This document shows, piece after piece, positions 16,306 through 23,239 of a stretch of 38,728 nt of DNA. Numbering within the stretch: the stretch's first letter is position 1; every line of letters begins with the position of its first letter. Under the pieces are notes generated by a model that worked only from the letters and a program-made list of their open reading frames with translations, searched no databases and was not told where the DNA came from. The translations under genes and the position numbers were made by a program. The stretch covers positions 1 through 38,728 of the forward strand of contig DASTRY010000093.1 in the NCBI GenBank assembly GCA_035760965.1, in the 5' to 3' direction. Source of the DNA: JADGHX01 sp035760965. Its GTDB lineage: Bacteria; Pseudomonadota; Gammaproteobacteria; Steroidobacterales; Steroidobacteraceae.

Positions 16306-17652
16306 ATGGACGGCAGACGGGTCTCGAAACAGTGTGCATGGGTTGCAGCAGTAGCGATCTGCGCTGCAGGAACCGCGGTCGCTCAGTCGGACCCCGGCGT
16401 GAGGCCCGGAGCGAAAGGCGCCGGCGGTGCGCTCGGCGGTCTCTCGACGAACGAACGCGCGTTCTTCGACGCGGGCCGCGACGATTTCGAGGAGGCGGAA
16501 GGCATCGGCGACGGACTCGGGCCGCGCTTCAATCTCGACAGCTGCGGCGGCTGTCACAGCCAACCGGACTTCGGTGGCAGCTCGCCCGCAGTGAATCCGC
16601 AGTTCGACATCGCCACCGCGTTCGGCGCGCGCAATACCGTGCCGCCGTTCATCACGCGCAACGGCCCGGTTCGCGAGGCGCGGTTCAAGACCCTGCCGAA
16701 CGGTTCGCCCGACGGCGGCGTACACGCGTTGTACGTCATCAGCCAGCGCATCGATTCGACGGGCAGCGCTTCGAGCTGCAACATCCTGCAGGACAACTTC
16801 GCGCAACAGCAGGCGAACGGGAACGTCATCTTTCGCATCCCGACGCCTGTGTTCGGGCTCGGGCTGATCGAAGAGATTACGGATCAGACACTGATCCTCA
16901 ATCTCAACGCGAACGCCGGCACGAAAGCGGCTCGCGGCATCACCGGCCGCTTCAACCACAACGGCAACGACGGCCGCATCTCCCGCTTCGGCTGGAAGGC
17001 ACAGAATCCGACCGGGCTCGTGTTCTCGGGCGAGGCGTACAACGTCGAGATGGGCATCACGAACGAGGCTTTCCAAACCGAGCGCGATGAGACGCCCGAG
17101 TGTCAGTTCGCGAGCCTGCCCAACGACACCAGCAACCCCGACGGCGCGACCGGCATCGACACGATCAGCGCGATCGAGAAGTTCGCGTTCTTCATGCGCT
17201 TTCTCGATCAGCCGACCCCCTCGACGACCGTCCCCGGCGGCGCCAACTCGATCATCCAGGGGCGCAACAACTTCGTGAACATCGGCTGCGCGCTGTGCCA
17301 CACGCCGTCGTTGACCACGGGCAACGCCACCGTGCCGGCGCTGCGCAACAAGCAGGCGAATCTCTTCTCCGATCTCGCGCTCCACAACATGGGTCCGGGA
17401 CTCGCGGACGACATCGTGCAAGGCGAGGCGCGCGGCGATGAATTCCGCACGGCGCCGCTCTGGGGCCTCGGCAAGCGCATCTTCTTCCTGCACGATGGGC
17501 GCACGACCAACCTGCTGACGGCCATTCAAGCGCACGCCAGCAACGGCAACGCTCGCTACCAAGCATCGGAAGCGAACTCCGTCGTCAACGCGTTCAATGC
17601 GCTGACGGTGCAGCAGAAGCAGGACTTGCTGAATTTTCTGAGGAGCCTCTAG
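16306..17652 (+). CDS. Di-haem oxidoreductase, putative peroxidase (thiol-oxidoreductase-like, COG3488)
   Basis: This is a predicted periplasmic c-type cytochrome of 448 residues. The signal peptide MDGRRVSKQCAWVAAVAICAAG...AVA ends around residue 26. Two haem-attachment motifs are visible: CGGCH at 80-84 and CALCH at 328-332. The segments LDSCGGCHSQPDFGG, GRFNHNGNDGRISRFGWKAQ and FRTAPLWGLGKRIFFLHDGR are characteristic of the DHOR family. These proteins resemble MauG and bacterial cytochrome c peroxidases in layout, but their substrates are mostly unknown. GGGGAGC precedes the ATG. The next genes encode periplasmic beta-propellers, one PQQ-dehydrogenase-like, so a shared periplasmic electron route is possible (inference). 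Confidence 0.88.
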   Translation: MDGRRVSKQCAWVAAVAICAAGTAVAQSDPGVRPGAKGAGGALGGLSTNERAFFDAGRDDFEEAEGIGDGLGPRFNLDSCGGCHSQPDFGGSSPAVNPQFDIATAFGARNTVPPFITRNGPVREARFKTLPNGSPDGGVHALYVISQRIDSTGSASSCNILQDNFAQQQANGNVIFRIPTPVFGLGLIEEITDQTLILNLNANAGTKAARGITGRFNHNGNDGRISRFGWKAQNPTGLVFSGEAYNVEMGITNEAFQTERDETPECQFASLPNDTSNPDGATGIDTISAIEKFAFFMRFLDQPTPSTTVPGGANSIIQGRNNFVNIGCALCHTPSLTTGNATVPALRNKQANLFSDLALHNMGPGLADDIVQGEARGDEFRTAPLWGLGKRIFFLHDGRTTNLLTAIQAHASNGNARYQASEANSVVNAFNALTVQQKQDLLNFLRSL

Positions 17653-17779
17653 CGACACCAGGCCCGCACGCCGGCTCGGCAGCTTCTCTGCATTCACCTT
17701 GCCGGCCGAAGCGGCGCATCGTGATCTGAAGCGGCGGCCGCCGGCGCGACGCGGTAACGCGATACGCGTGCTCACGCAT

Positions 17780-17807
17780 GAAGGCGCTCGCGTGAGCGAG
17801 TGCCTTC
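17780..17807 (+). terminator. Hairpin between the di-haem and dehydrogenase genes, possible terminator
   Basis: GAAGGC-G-CTCGC, a GTGA loop and GCGAG-T-GCCTTC form a 6+5 bp stem with one mismatch. The sequence then runs GGTTTGCGTTT. The modest T content makes it a plausible but not strong terminator, or a 5' structure of the next mRNA, whose ATG is 22 nt further on. An overlapping GCTCACGC/GCGTGAGC inverted repeat (17770-17797) could form instead. Confidence 0.45.
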
Positions 17808-17829
17808 GGTTTGCGTTTAGAATCCGCGC

Positions 17830-19137
17830 ATGGTGTCGCTCGGATTGCTCGTGCTGCTCGCCGCGGCCGCAACGGATGGCTGGAACGATGCGCCCGGGGG
17901 CGTTCATCGGATCGACGTCGACCATCTACCCGCCCCCTACGCGACGCCTTCCGCGCGCAATTCGCCGCGAGTCGTCAAGCGACCGCCAGGGGCGCAGCCG
18001 CGGCTGCCGCCTGGATTCACGTTCGGCGTTTTTACGACCAAGCTGTCGGCACCGCGCCGCATGCTCGTCGCGCCGAACGGCGACGTGCTCATCGTCGAAA
18101 TGCGTGCCGGTCGAGTCTCGGTCATGCGCCCTGCGGCGGGAAACACCGCCGCGGCCTCGATCACCCCGTTCGCCACCGGCCTCAAGCAGCCGTTCGGCCT
18201 TGCGTTCTATCCAAATACGAAAGACCCGAAGTGGCTCTACGTCGCCGAGACTCATCGCGTGGTTCGGTATGCGTATCGCACGGGCGATCAGCGAGCGAGC
18301 GGCAATCCGGAGCCCGTCGCCGCGCTGCCGCCGGGCGGCGGCCACTTCACGCGGGACGTCGTGTTCTCCGCGGACGGCAAGCGCATGTTCGTGTCCGTCG
18401 GCTCGCGCTCGAACGTCGCCGCGGACATGCCGAAGAAGTCGCTCGGCGAGATCCAGGCCTGGGAAGCGCGCAACGGTGTCGGCGCGAGCTGGGACGACGA
18501 GACGCACCGCGCGAACGTGCTCGCATTCGACGTCGGCTCGAATGCGCCGCCGAAGGTGTTCGCCACCGGCATCCGCAATTGCGTGAGCCTCGCGATCCAG
18601 CCGGCGACCGGCGCATTGTGGTGCGCGACCAATGAGCGCGACGGTCTCGGCGACGATCTGGTGCCCGACTACGCGACGCGCGTGCTCGAAGGCGGCTTCT
18701 ACGGCTGGCCGTGGTACTACATGGGCAAGTACGAGGACCCGCGACTGAAAGGCGATCGCCCCGACTTGGCCGGCCGCGCGATCGTGCCCGATGTGCCGCT
18801 GCAAGCCCATTCCGCAGCCCTGAACCTCACCTTCTACACGGCGACGAGCGGCGCGAGCGCATTCCCGCAGGAGTATGTCGGCGACGCCTTCATCGTGCTC
18901 CACGGCTCATGGAACCGCGCCGTGCGCACCGGCCACAAGATGGTTCGCGCACACATGAAAGATGGCTTTCCGACGGGAGAATACGAAGACTTCGCCACCG
19001 GCTTCATCCTCGATGACGGCAAGGTGTGGGCGCGGCCCTCCGGCGTCGCGATGATGAACGATGGCTCACTGCTCATGAGCGACGACGGCAACGGTGTCGT
19101 CTACCGCATCTCCTACTCGCGTCAGAAAGGTCCGTAG
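17830..19137 (+). CDS. Sorbosone-dehydrogenase-like PQQ-dependent sugar dehydrogenase
   Basis: This is a secreted six-bladed beta-propeller of 435 residues. The N-terminal MVSLGLLVLLAAAATDGWND is a short signal peptide. Family segments include LPPGFTFGVFTTKLSAPRRMLVAPNGDVLIVE, LKQPFGLAFYP, RDVVFSADGKRMFVSVGS, GGFYGWPWYYMGKYEDPR, VLHGSWNRAVRTGHKMVR and the closing RPSGVAMMNDGSLLMSDDGNGVVYRISY. Members are annotated as PQQ-dependent glucose or L-sorbosone dehydrogenases, but the real substrate is rarely known. A downstream propeller gene starts one base after its stop, so the two are certainly co-transcribed. The start lacks a strong ribosome site; no better start is seen. Confidence 0.85.
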   Translation: MVSLGLLVLLAAAATDGWNDAPGGVHRIDVDHLPAPYATPSARNSPRVVKRPPGAQPRLPPGFTFGVFTTKLSAPRRMLVAPNGDVLIVEMRAGRVSVMRPAAGNTAAASITPFATGLKQPFGLAFYPNTKDPKWLYVAETHRVVRYAYRTGDQRASGNPEPVAALPPGGGHFTRDVVFSADGKRMFVSVGSRSNVAADMPKKSLGEIQAWEARNGVGASWDDETHRANVLAFDVGSNAPPKVFATGIRNCVSLAIQPATGALWCATNERDGLGDDLVPDYATRVLEGGFYGWPWYYMGKYEDPRLKGDRPDLAGRAIVPDVPLQAHSAALNLTFYTATSGASAFPQEYVGDAFIVLHGSWNRAVRTGHKMVRAHMKDGFPTGEYEDFATGFILDDGKVWARPSGVAMMNDGSLLMSDDGNGVVYRISYSRQKGP

Positions 19138-19138
19138 A

Positions 19139-20098
19139 ATGAAATCGAGTCTGTTACTCACGCTGGCGCTCGCCGCTGCGACGGCGGCTCACGCGGCGAC
19201 GCCACCGGCGGAGATCACGATTCCCGGCGAGCGCGTGTTCCCGGAAAGCCTGACGTCGACCGCGGACGGTGGCGTGATCATTGGCAGCCTCGGAGCGCGG
19301 ACCATCTTTCGCGCCGAGCCCGGCGCCGCGACGGCGCAACCGTGGATCGCGCCCGGCACCGACGGCATGAGGATGATCTTTGGGGTGTTCGCGGACGACA
19401 AATCGCGCACGTTGTATGCATGCTCGGGCAACTTCGGTCCCCCGCCCGCCGGTGAGGCACCGGCGCCCTCCGCCCTGTACACCTTCGATCTGAAGACGGG
19501 CGCACCGAAAGGCCACTATCCGTTGCCGACCGCGGGCGGCTCGTGCAACGACATCGCCGTGGGCCCGGACGGCACCGCGTACGCCACGGACACCGCCAAC
19601 ATGGAGGTCGTGCGGCTGAAGAAAGGCGCGAAGGCGCTCGAGGTGTGGGCCGGCGCAAACGGCGAATTCGGCCCCAAGGGCGGCGTGCTGGACGGCATCG
19701 CCGTGCTCGGCAATCGCGTCATCGTCAACGTGCTGTTCACGAGCAAGCTCTTCAGCGCGCCCATCGGCAAGGACGGCAAGGTCGGCACCATCACCGAGAT
19801 CAAGCTCGACAATCCGATCACGCGGCCCGACGGCATGCGCAGCTTCGGCAAGAGCAGTCTGCTCGTCGCGGAAGCAGGCAGCGGCACGGGGCGCCTCTCG
19901 CGCGTGGATCTCACGGGCGACACCGGCAAGGTGACCGCGCTGAAGGACGGCTTCCCGGGCGGCCCCGTCGCCGTCACGGTAGTCGGCACAACCGCGTATG
20001 TGCTGGAGGGTCAGCTTGCCGCATTGATGGGTCGCGGCGACCAGAACGCGAAGCTTGCGCCTTTCCGCGCGACGGCCGTGCCGGTCGGAAAACCCTGA
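19139..20098 (+). CDS. Periplasmic SMP-30/NHL-type beta-propeller protein
   Basis: The protein has 319 residues with a clear signal peptide (MKSSLLLTLALAAATAAHAA, cleavage near 20). Repeated propeller-like segments follow: RVFPESLTSTADGGVIIGSLG, GGSCNDIAVGPDGTAYATDTANMEVVRL, VLDGIAVLGNRVIVNVL, RPDGMRSFGKSSLLVAE and GPVAVTVVGTTAYVLEGQL. These match the SMP-30/gluconolactonase-like or NHL repeat fold; no catalytic residue pattern lets me name a reaction. AGAAAGG precedes the ATG, inside the end of the previous gene. A lactonase acting on the product of the upstream dehydrogenase would make biochemical sense, but that is inference. Confidence 0.75.
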   Translation: MKSSLLLTLALAAATAAHAATPPAEITIPGERVFPESLTSTADGGVIIGSLGARTIFRAEPGAATAQPWIAPGTDGMRMIFGVFADDKSRTLYACSGNFGPPPAGEAPAPSALYTFDLKTGAPKGHYPLPTAGGSCNDIAVGPDGTAYATDTANMEVVRLKKGAKALEVWAGANGEFGPKGGVLDGIAVLGNRVIVNVLFTSKLFSAPIGKDGKVGTITEIKLDNPITRPDGMRSFGKSSLLVAEAGSGTGRLSRVDLTGDTGKVTALKDGFPGGPVAVTVVGTTAYVLEGQLAALMGRGDQNAKLAPFRATAVPVGKP

Positions 20099-20150
20099 CG
20101 ACGTACTTGCAGTTCGGACACTGAGAGCCTGCCGCCTGCGGCACGCACGC

Positions 20151-20189
20151 GGAAACATCTTGCTGTCGACACGTTACATGAACGTAACG
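20151..20189 (+). promoter_or_regulatory. Inverted repeat and stress-promoter-like elements before the stress-type gene
   Basis: A perfect inverted repeat, CGTTAC-N6-GTAACG, occupies 20172-20189, about 20 bp before the start of the next gene. GGAAAC at 20151 and GTT at 20173 are 16 bp apart, loosely like the GGAAC-N16/17-GTT promoter of the alphaproteobacterial general stress sigma factor. The match is imperfect and the host class is unknown, so both are tentative. Confidence 0.3.
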
Positions 20190-20208
20190 AACCTGATGGA
20201 GACAGCGG

Positions 20209-20661
20209 ATGAGTGCACTGATGGCGGCTCTCTTCAAGGACCATGCGGCGGCGGATCAGGTCCGCACCGCGCTCGTGACCGGCGGCTTTCCCACCGATCG
20301 CGTGCAGCTCACTTCGGAATCGGAACCGGGCCAGGCGGCGCTCGTGCCGGCGCCGAACAAGTCTCAGCAGCTCGAGAACTATTTCGCGCAGATCTTCATG
20401 GGCTCGAACGAACGCGATCGCGTGCGCGAGTTCGTCGACGGCGTGCGACACGGAAATGCGGCCCTGATCGTGCAGCCTCGGGGCGACATCGAGACGCGAC
20501 AGGCGGTCGAAATCCTGTCCTCCTCGCAGCCCGTGCAGCTCTACGAGCAGGATCTCGACAAGCAAACGATGGAGAAGGCGGCCTCGGAGGCCGAGAGCAC
20601 CGTAGTGGGTCACCTCGTACCGGAAGGGCTCAAGGAAACTATCAATCCGCGCAAGAACTGA
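20209..20661 (+). CDS. General stress protein 17M-like small protein
   Basis: The protein has 150 residues and no signal peptide. The opening LMAALFKDHAAADQVRTALVTGGFPTDRVQLTSE is the pattern of the general stress protein 17M-like domain (as in Bacillus YflT), where a helix and strand with the FKDHAAADQV motif are followed by a predicted GF-type turn. The middle NYFAQIFMGSNERDRVREFVDGVRHGNAALIVQP continues it. The C-terminal tail is charged and probably disordered. The biochemical role of the domain is unknown. ATGGAGACAGCGG supplies the ribosome site. Its stop is only 2 bp from the stop of the convergent FAD oxidoreductase gene. Confidence 0.7.
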   Translation: MSALMAALFKDHAAADQVRTALVTGGFPTDRVQLTSESEPGQAALVPAPNKSQQLENYFAQIFMGSNERDRVREFVDGVRHGNAALIVQPRGDIETRQAVEILSSSQPVQLYEQDLDKQTMEKAASEAESTVVGHLVPEGLKETINPRKN

Positions 20662-20663
20662 GC

Positions 20664-21836
20664 TCAGGTCACCGGCACGAGCACGTCCTCGCGCGCGACG
20701 CTGATTGCCGGTCGCAGCAAACGCGACAGGCCGCGTATCCGGGCCAAGCGAATCGCGGCGTCCCGCGCCACGATGCCGGCTGCGGTGGCGGGGACGAGCC
20801 ACTCGGCGCTGCGCCGTCCCGCTCGTCTCATCTGCGCCAGCGGCGGGCGCACGCGGCGCTCATAGTGGTCGAGCGCGACCTTCACGTCTTGGTTGTGCGT
20901 CAGCTCTTCGCCGAGCACGTATGCCGCGGCCATGGAGAGCGCAGCGCCCTGCCCCGGCAGCAACGACACCGCTTGGCACGCCTCGCCGAGCAGCGCGATG
21001 CGGCCGCGATACCAATGCGGAACCACGACCTGAGCCACGTTCTCGTACAGGAATCCGGGCAGCGCGCGCGCGCGTTCGAGCACGCGCGGCAGTTGCCAGC
21101 GGAATTGACCGTAGGCTTTCTCCAGTGCCGCAAGCGGCGAGCTCGGCGGCACGCCGCTCGCGGCCCGATGCACGAAGAACGCCGCCACATCCCCGTCTCG
21201 CAACGGATACAGGCCTGCCTGCCTGCCCGGGGCGGACATCAGGTGCAGGTCGTTCTTCAGTTCCGCGTTGAGCTCCGCGTCGTGAATCACGAACGCCGCG
21301 GTCTGAAAGCCCAGAAAACGCAGCCACGAGCCGCCGTCGCCAAAAGTGAGGTCGCGGATGCGTGAGCGAATGCCGTCCGCGCCGATCAGCACGTCCGCGT
21401 GCTCGACGTCGCCGTTGCCGAGATACGCATCGACGCAGCCGACCGGCGTGCGCACCTGAGTGACGGGCACCCCGTAACGGATCGTGACGTTCGGCGGGAG
21501 TTGCTCGAGCAGCGCGCGCTCGAGATCGCTCCGCATGAGGTGCATCAGGCGCCCTTCGAAGAGCCCTTCGAGGGTGCGGAACGGCAGCCGTGCCGTAGTG
21601 CGCCCGGCGGCATTGAGCCAGCGAATCGACTGGAACACGTAGCGCAGCTTCTCGAGACGCGGCATGAGCCCCATGCGCCGCGCGGCCTCGTAACCGGAGC
21701 CGAAGAGATCGATCATGTAGCCTTCGCCGCGCGCGCTCGGGCCTTCGTCGAGAACGGTCACCTCCCACCCGCGCTGTCCGAGGAACACCGCGAGAGTCAA
21801 CCCCGCAATGCCCGCGCCAGAGATGACCGCTTTCAT
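20664..21836 (-). CDS. FAD-dependent monooxygenase/oxidoreductase (PHBH-like fold)
   Basis: This is a class A flavoprotein of 390 residues. The N-terminal Rossmann motif GAGIAGLTLAVFLGQRGWEVTVLDE (7-31) binds the FAD ADP part. The second motif, ADVLIGADGIRSRIRDL, contains the DG signature. The third, RGRIALLGEACQAVSLLPGQGAALSMAAAYVL, corresponds to the GD motif, with GE in place of the common GD. This group hydroxylates or epoxidises aromatic and terpenoid substrates, often to inactivate or build natural products. The substrate here is unknown. It starts 111 bp from the divergent aromatic leader peptide. Confidence 0.85.
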   Translation of the reverse strand: MKAVISGAGIAGLTLAVFLGQRGWEVTVLDEGPSARGEGYMIDLFGSGYEAARRMGLMPRLEKLRYVFQSIRWLNAAGRTTARLPFRTLEGLFEGRLMHLMRSDLERALLEQLPPNVTIRYGVPVTQVRTPVGCVDAYLGNGDVEHADVLIGADGIRSRIRDLTFGDGGSWLRFLGFQTAAFVIHDAELNAELKNDLHLMSAPGRQAGLYPLRDGDVAAFFVHRAASGVPPSSPLAALEKAYGQFRWQLPRVLERARALPGFLYENVAQVVVPHWYRGRIALLGEACQAVSLLPGQGAALSMAAAYVLGEELTHNQDVKVALDHYERRVRPPLAQMRRAGRRSAEWLVPATAAGIVARDAAIRLARIRGLSRLLRPAISVAREDVLVPVT

Positions 21837-21906
21837 GGCACCCCCAAAGCAAGCTCCATGCCATGGTCGGGGCCATGGATGGGGCTCACGAAATCCCCGA
21901 AGTCTG

Positions 21907-21936
21907 TTGTCACCGCGCGAAACCGTGTGCTATTAC
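21907..21936 (+). promoter_or_regulatory. Predicted sigma70 promoter for the DAHP synthase leader transcript
   Basis: TTGTCA (21907-21912) and TATTAC (21931-21936) are 18 bp apart, a plausible sigma70 promoter. Transcription would begin near 21943, only about four bases before the leader peptide ATG at 21947. No ribosome site is visible, so the leader mRNA may be read as a (nearly) leaderless message, as known for trpL in some bacteria. Confidence 0.5.
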
Positions 21937-21946
21937 TTGGCGCGCG

Positions 21947-22027
21947 ATGAATGCCGTGAGCCGCTTCTTTTATTTCTACTTCTACTGGCCAGAACCCGTG
22001 GCGGTGGATGGGCTGCTCTCGACCTGA
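21947..22027 (+). CDS. Aromatic leader peptide of the DAHP synthase attenuator (26 aa)
   Basis: A 26-codon frame lies between the promoter and the terminator before the DAHP synthase gene. Codons 7-14 read Phe-Phe-Tyr-Phe-Tyr-Phe-Tyr-Trp (21965-21988), so all eight consecutive residues are aromatic. This density of the pathway end products is the hallmark of ribosome-mediated attenuation, as in the trp, pheA and his leaders. When charged tRNA-Phe, -Tyr or -Trp is scarce, the ribosome should stall there and favour the antiterminator. The peptide ends at the TGA at 22025-22027, before the terminator. No homologous function beyond being translated is expected of it. The frame is shorter than standard gene cut-offs and easily missed. 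Confidence 0.85.
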   Translation: MNAVSRFFYFYFYWPEPVAVDGLLST

Positions 22028-22066
22028 CGAAACGCGAACGAACCGAGAATTCCCAAGAAACCGCCA
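21988..22066 (+). promoter_or_regulatory. Attenuator: competing pause hairpin and antiterminator stems
   Basis: Three mutually exclusive pairings are visible. GCCA (21988-21991) pairs with TGGC (21999-22002), a hairpin right after the Trp codon. TGGCGGT (21999-22005) pairs perfectly with ACCGCCA (22060-22066), the antiterminator. ACCGCCA is also the left arm of the terminator. A ribosome held on the Phe/Tyr codons would cover the first arm and leave TGGCGGT free to form the antiterminator. The pairings are seen; the mechanism is inferred. Confidence 0.7.
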
Positions 22067-22084
22067 GACACCTGGCGGTTTTTT
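22058..22084 (+). terminator. Intrinsic terminator of the aromatic attenuator
   Basis: A 10-bp stem (AAACCGCCAG at 22058-22067 with CTGGCGGTTT at 22072-22081) closes an ACAC loop and runs into six T residues (22079-22084). It is a textbook Rho-independent terminator, placed 37 nt before the DAHP synthase start rather than after a gene, which marks it as an attenuator. Confidence 0.92.
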
Positions 22085-22120
22085 GTTGCCGCCGGTGAAT
22101 GCAACGAACCGGAGTGGCCC

Positions 22121-23239
22121 GTGAACATGCGATCCGACCCGAACGACATCAGCACCCGCACGGACGATCTGCGCATCCGCGAGATCCGCGAGCTGATCAC
22201 CCCCGAAGACTTGATGCGCGAGCACGCGCGCACGGCCCGCGCCTCGGCAGTCGTCGCCGCCGCGCGCGCGAGCGTGCACCGCATTCTGCACGGGCAGGAC
22301 GATCGCCTCGCCGTCGTCATCGGGCCGTGCTCCATCCACGACATCGACGCGGCGAAGGAGTACGCCGCCCGCCTCCTCACGCAACGGACGCGCCACGCGG
22401 CCACACTCGAAATCATCATGCGCGTGTACTTCGAGAAGCCGCGGACGACCGTCGGCTGGAAAGGGCTGATCAACGATCCGGACCTCGACGGGAGCTTCCG
22501 CATCAACAAGGGGCTCGGCCTCGCGCGCGGCCTGCTGTTGCAGATCAACCAGCTCGGCGTGCCCGCGGGCTGCGAGTTCCTCGACATGATCACGCCGCAG
22601 TACATCGCGGACCTCGTCGCGTGGGGCGCCATCGGCGCGCGCACGACCGAGAGCCAAGTGCACCGCGAGCTCGCGTCCGGTCTCTCCTGCCCCGTCGGCT
22701 TCAAGAATGGCACGGACGGCAACGTGAAGATCGCCGTGGACGCGGTGCAGGCTGCCGCGCACGCCCACCATTTCCTCGCCGTGACGAAGCAAGGCCGGAG
22801 CGCCATTGCCACGACGGCGGGCAACGCCGACTGTCACGTCATCCTGCGCGGGGGCAAAACGCCGAACTACGACGCGGCGAGCGTCGACGCCGCCTGCCAG
22901 ACGATCCGCGCCGCCGGTCTCCGTACCTGCGTGATGATCGATGCGAGCCACGGCAACAGCGGCAAGAAGTACGAGAACCAGCCCCACGTCATCGAAGCCA
23001 TCGCGCGCCAGATCGAAGCCGGAGAACGACGCATCGGCGGCGTGATGATCGAGAGTCATCTCGTCGCCGGACGCCAGGACCTCGTGCCGGGGCGACCGCT
23101 CGTCTACGGCCAGAGCATCACCGACGCCTGCGCCGACTGGGAGACTTCCGTCGCGATGCTGGAGCGGCTCGCGGCAGCGGTGGAGCAGCGGCGCGCGTCG
23201 ACTCCGCGCGGCTCAGTGGCCCGCGCCGGCGAGCCATAA
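22121..23239 (+). CDS. 3-deoxy-D-arabino-heptulosonate 7-phosphate (DAHP) synthase, type I (AroF/G/H)
   Basis: This enzyme condenses phosphoenolpyruvate and erythrose-4-phosphate, the first step of the shikimate pathway to Phe, Tyr and Trp. The 372 residues match the AroAI-alpha class (AroF/G/H). Motifs include VVIGPCSIHD (66-75), MRVYFEKPRTTVGWKGLINDPDLDGSF, CEFLDMITPQYIADLVAWGAIGARTTESQ, PVGFKNGTDG and DASHGNSGKKYENQ. The GTG at 22121 is better placed after GGAG (22111) than the ATG at 22127. Which amino acid feedback-inhibits it cannot be read. Expression is predicted to be controlled by the aromatic leader attenuator directly upstream. Its end overlaps the convergent SLC13 gene by 27 bp. 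Confidence 0.95.
   Translation: MNMRSDPNDISTRTDDLRIREIRELITPEDLMREHARTARASAVVAAARASVHRILHGQDDRLAVVIGPCSIHDIDAAKEYAARLLTQRTRHAATLEIIMRVYFEKPRTTVGWKGLINDPDLDGSFRINKGLGLARGLLLQINQLGVPAGCEFLDMITPQYIADLVAWGAIGARTTESQVHRELASGLSCPVGFKNGTDGNVKIAVDAVQAAAHAHHFLAVTKQGRSAIATTAGNADCHVILRGGKTPNYDAASVDAACQTIRAAGLRTCVMIDASHGNSGKKYENQPHVIEAIARQIEAGERRIGGVMIESHLVAGRQDLVPGRPLVYGQSITDACADWETSVAMLERLAAAVEQRRASTPRGSVARAGEP

Noticed and set aside
20151..20175. Alphaproteobacterial general-stress sigma promoter
   Set aside because: GGAAAC differs from the GGAAC consensus and the host class is not established, so the call was kept only as a weak feature.
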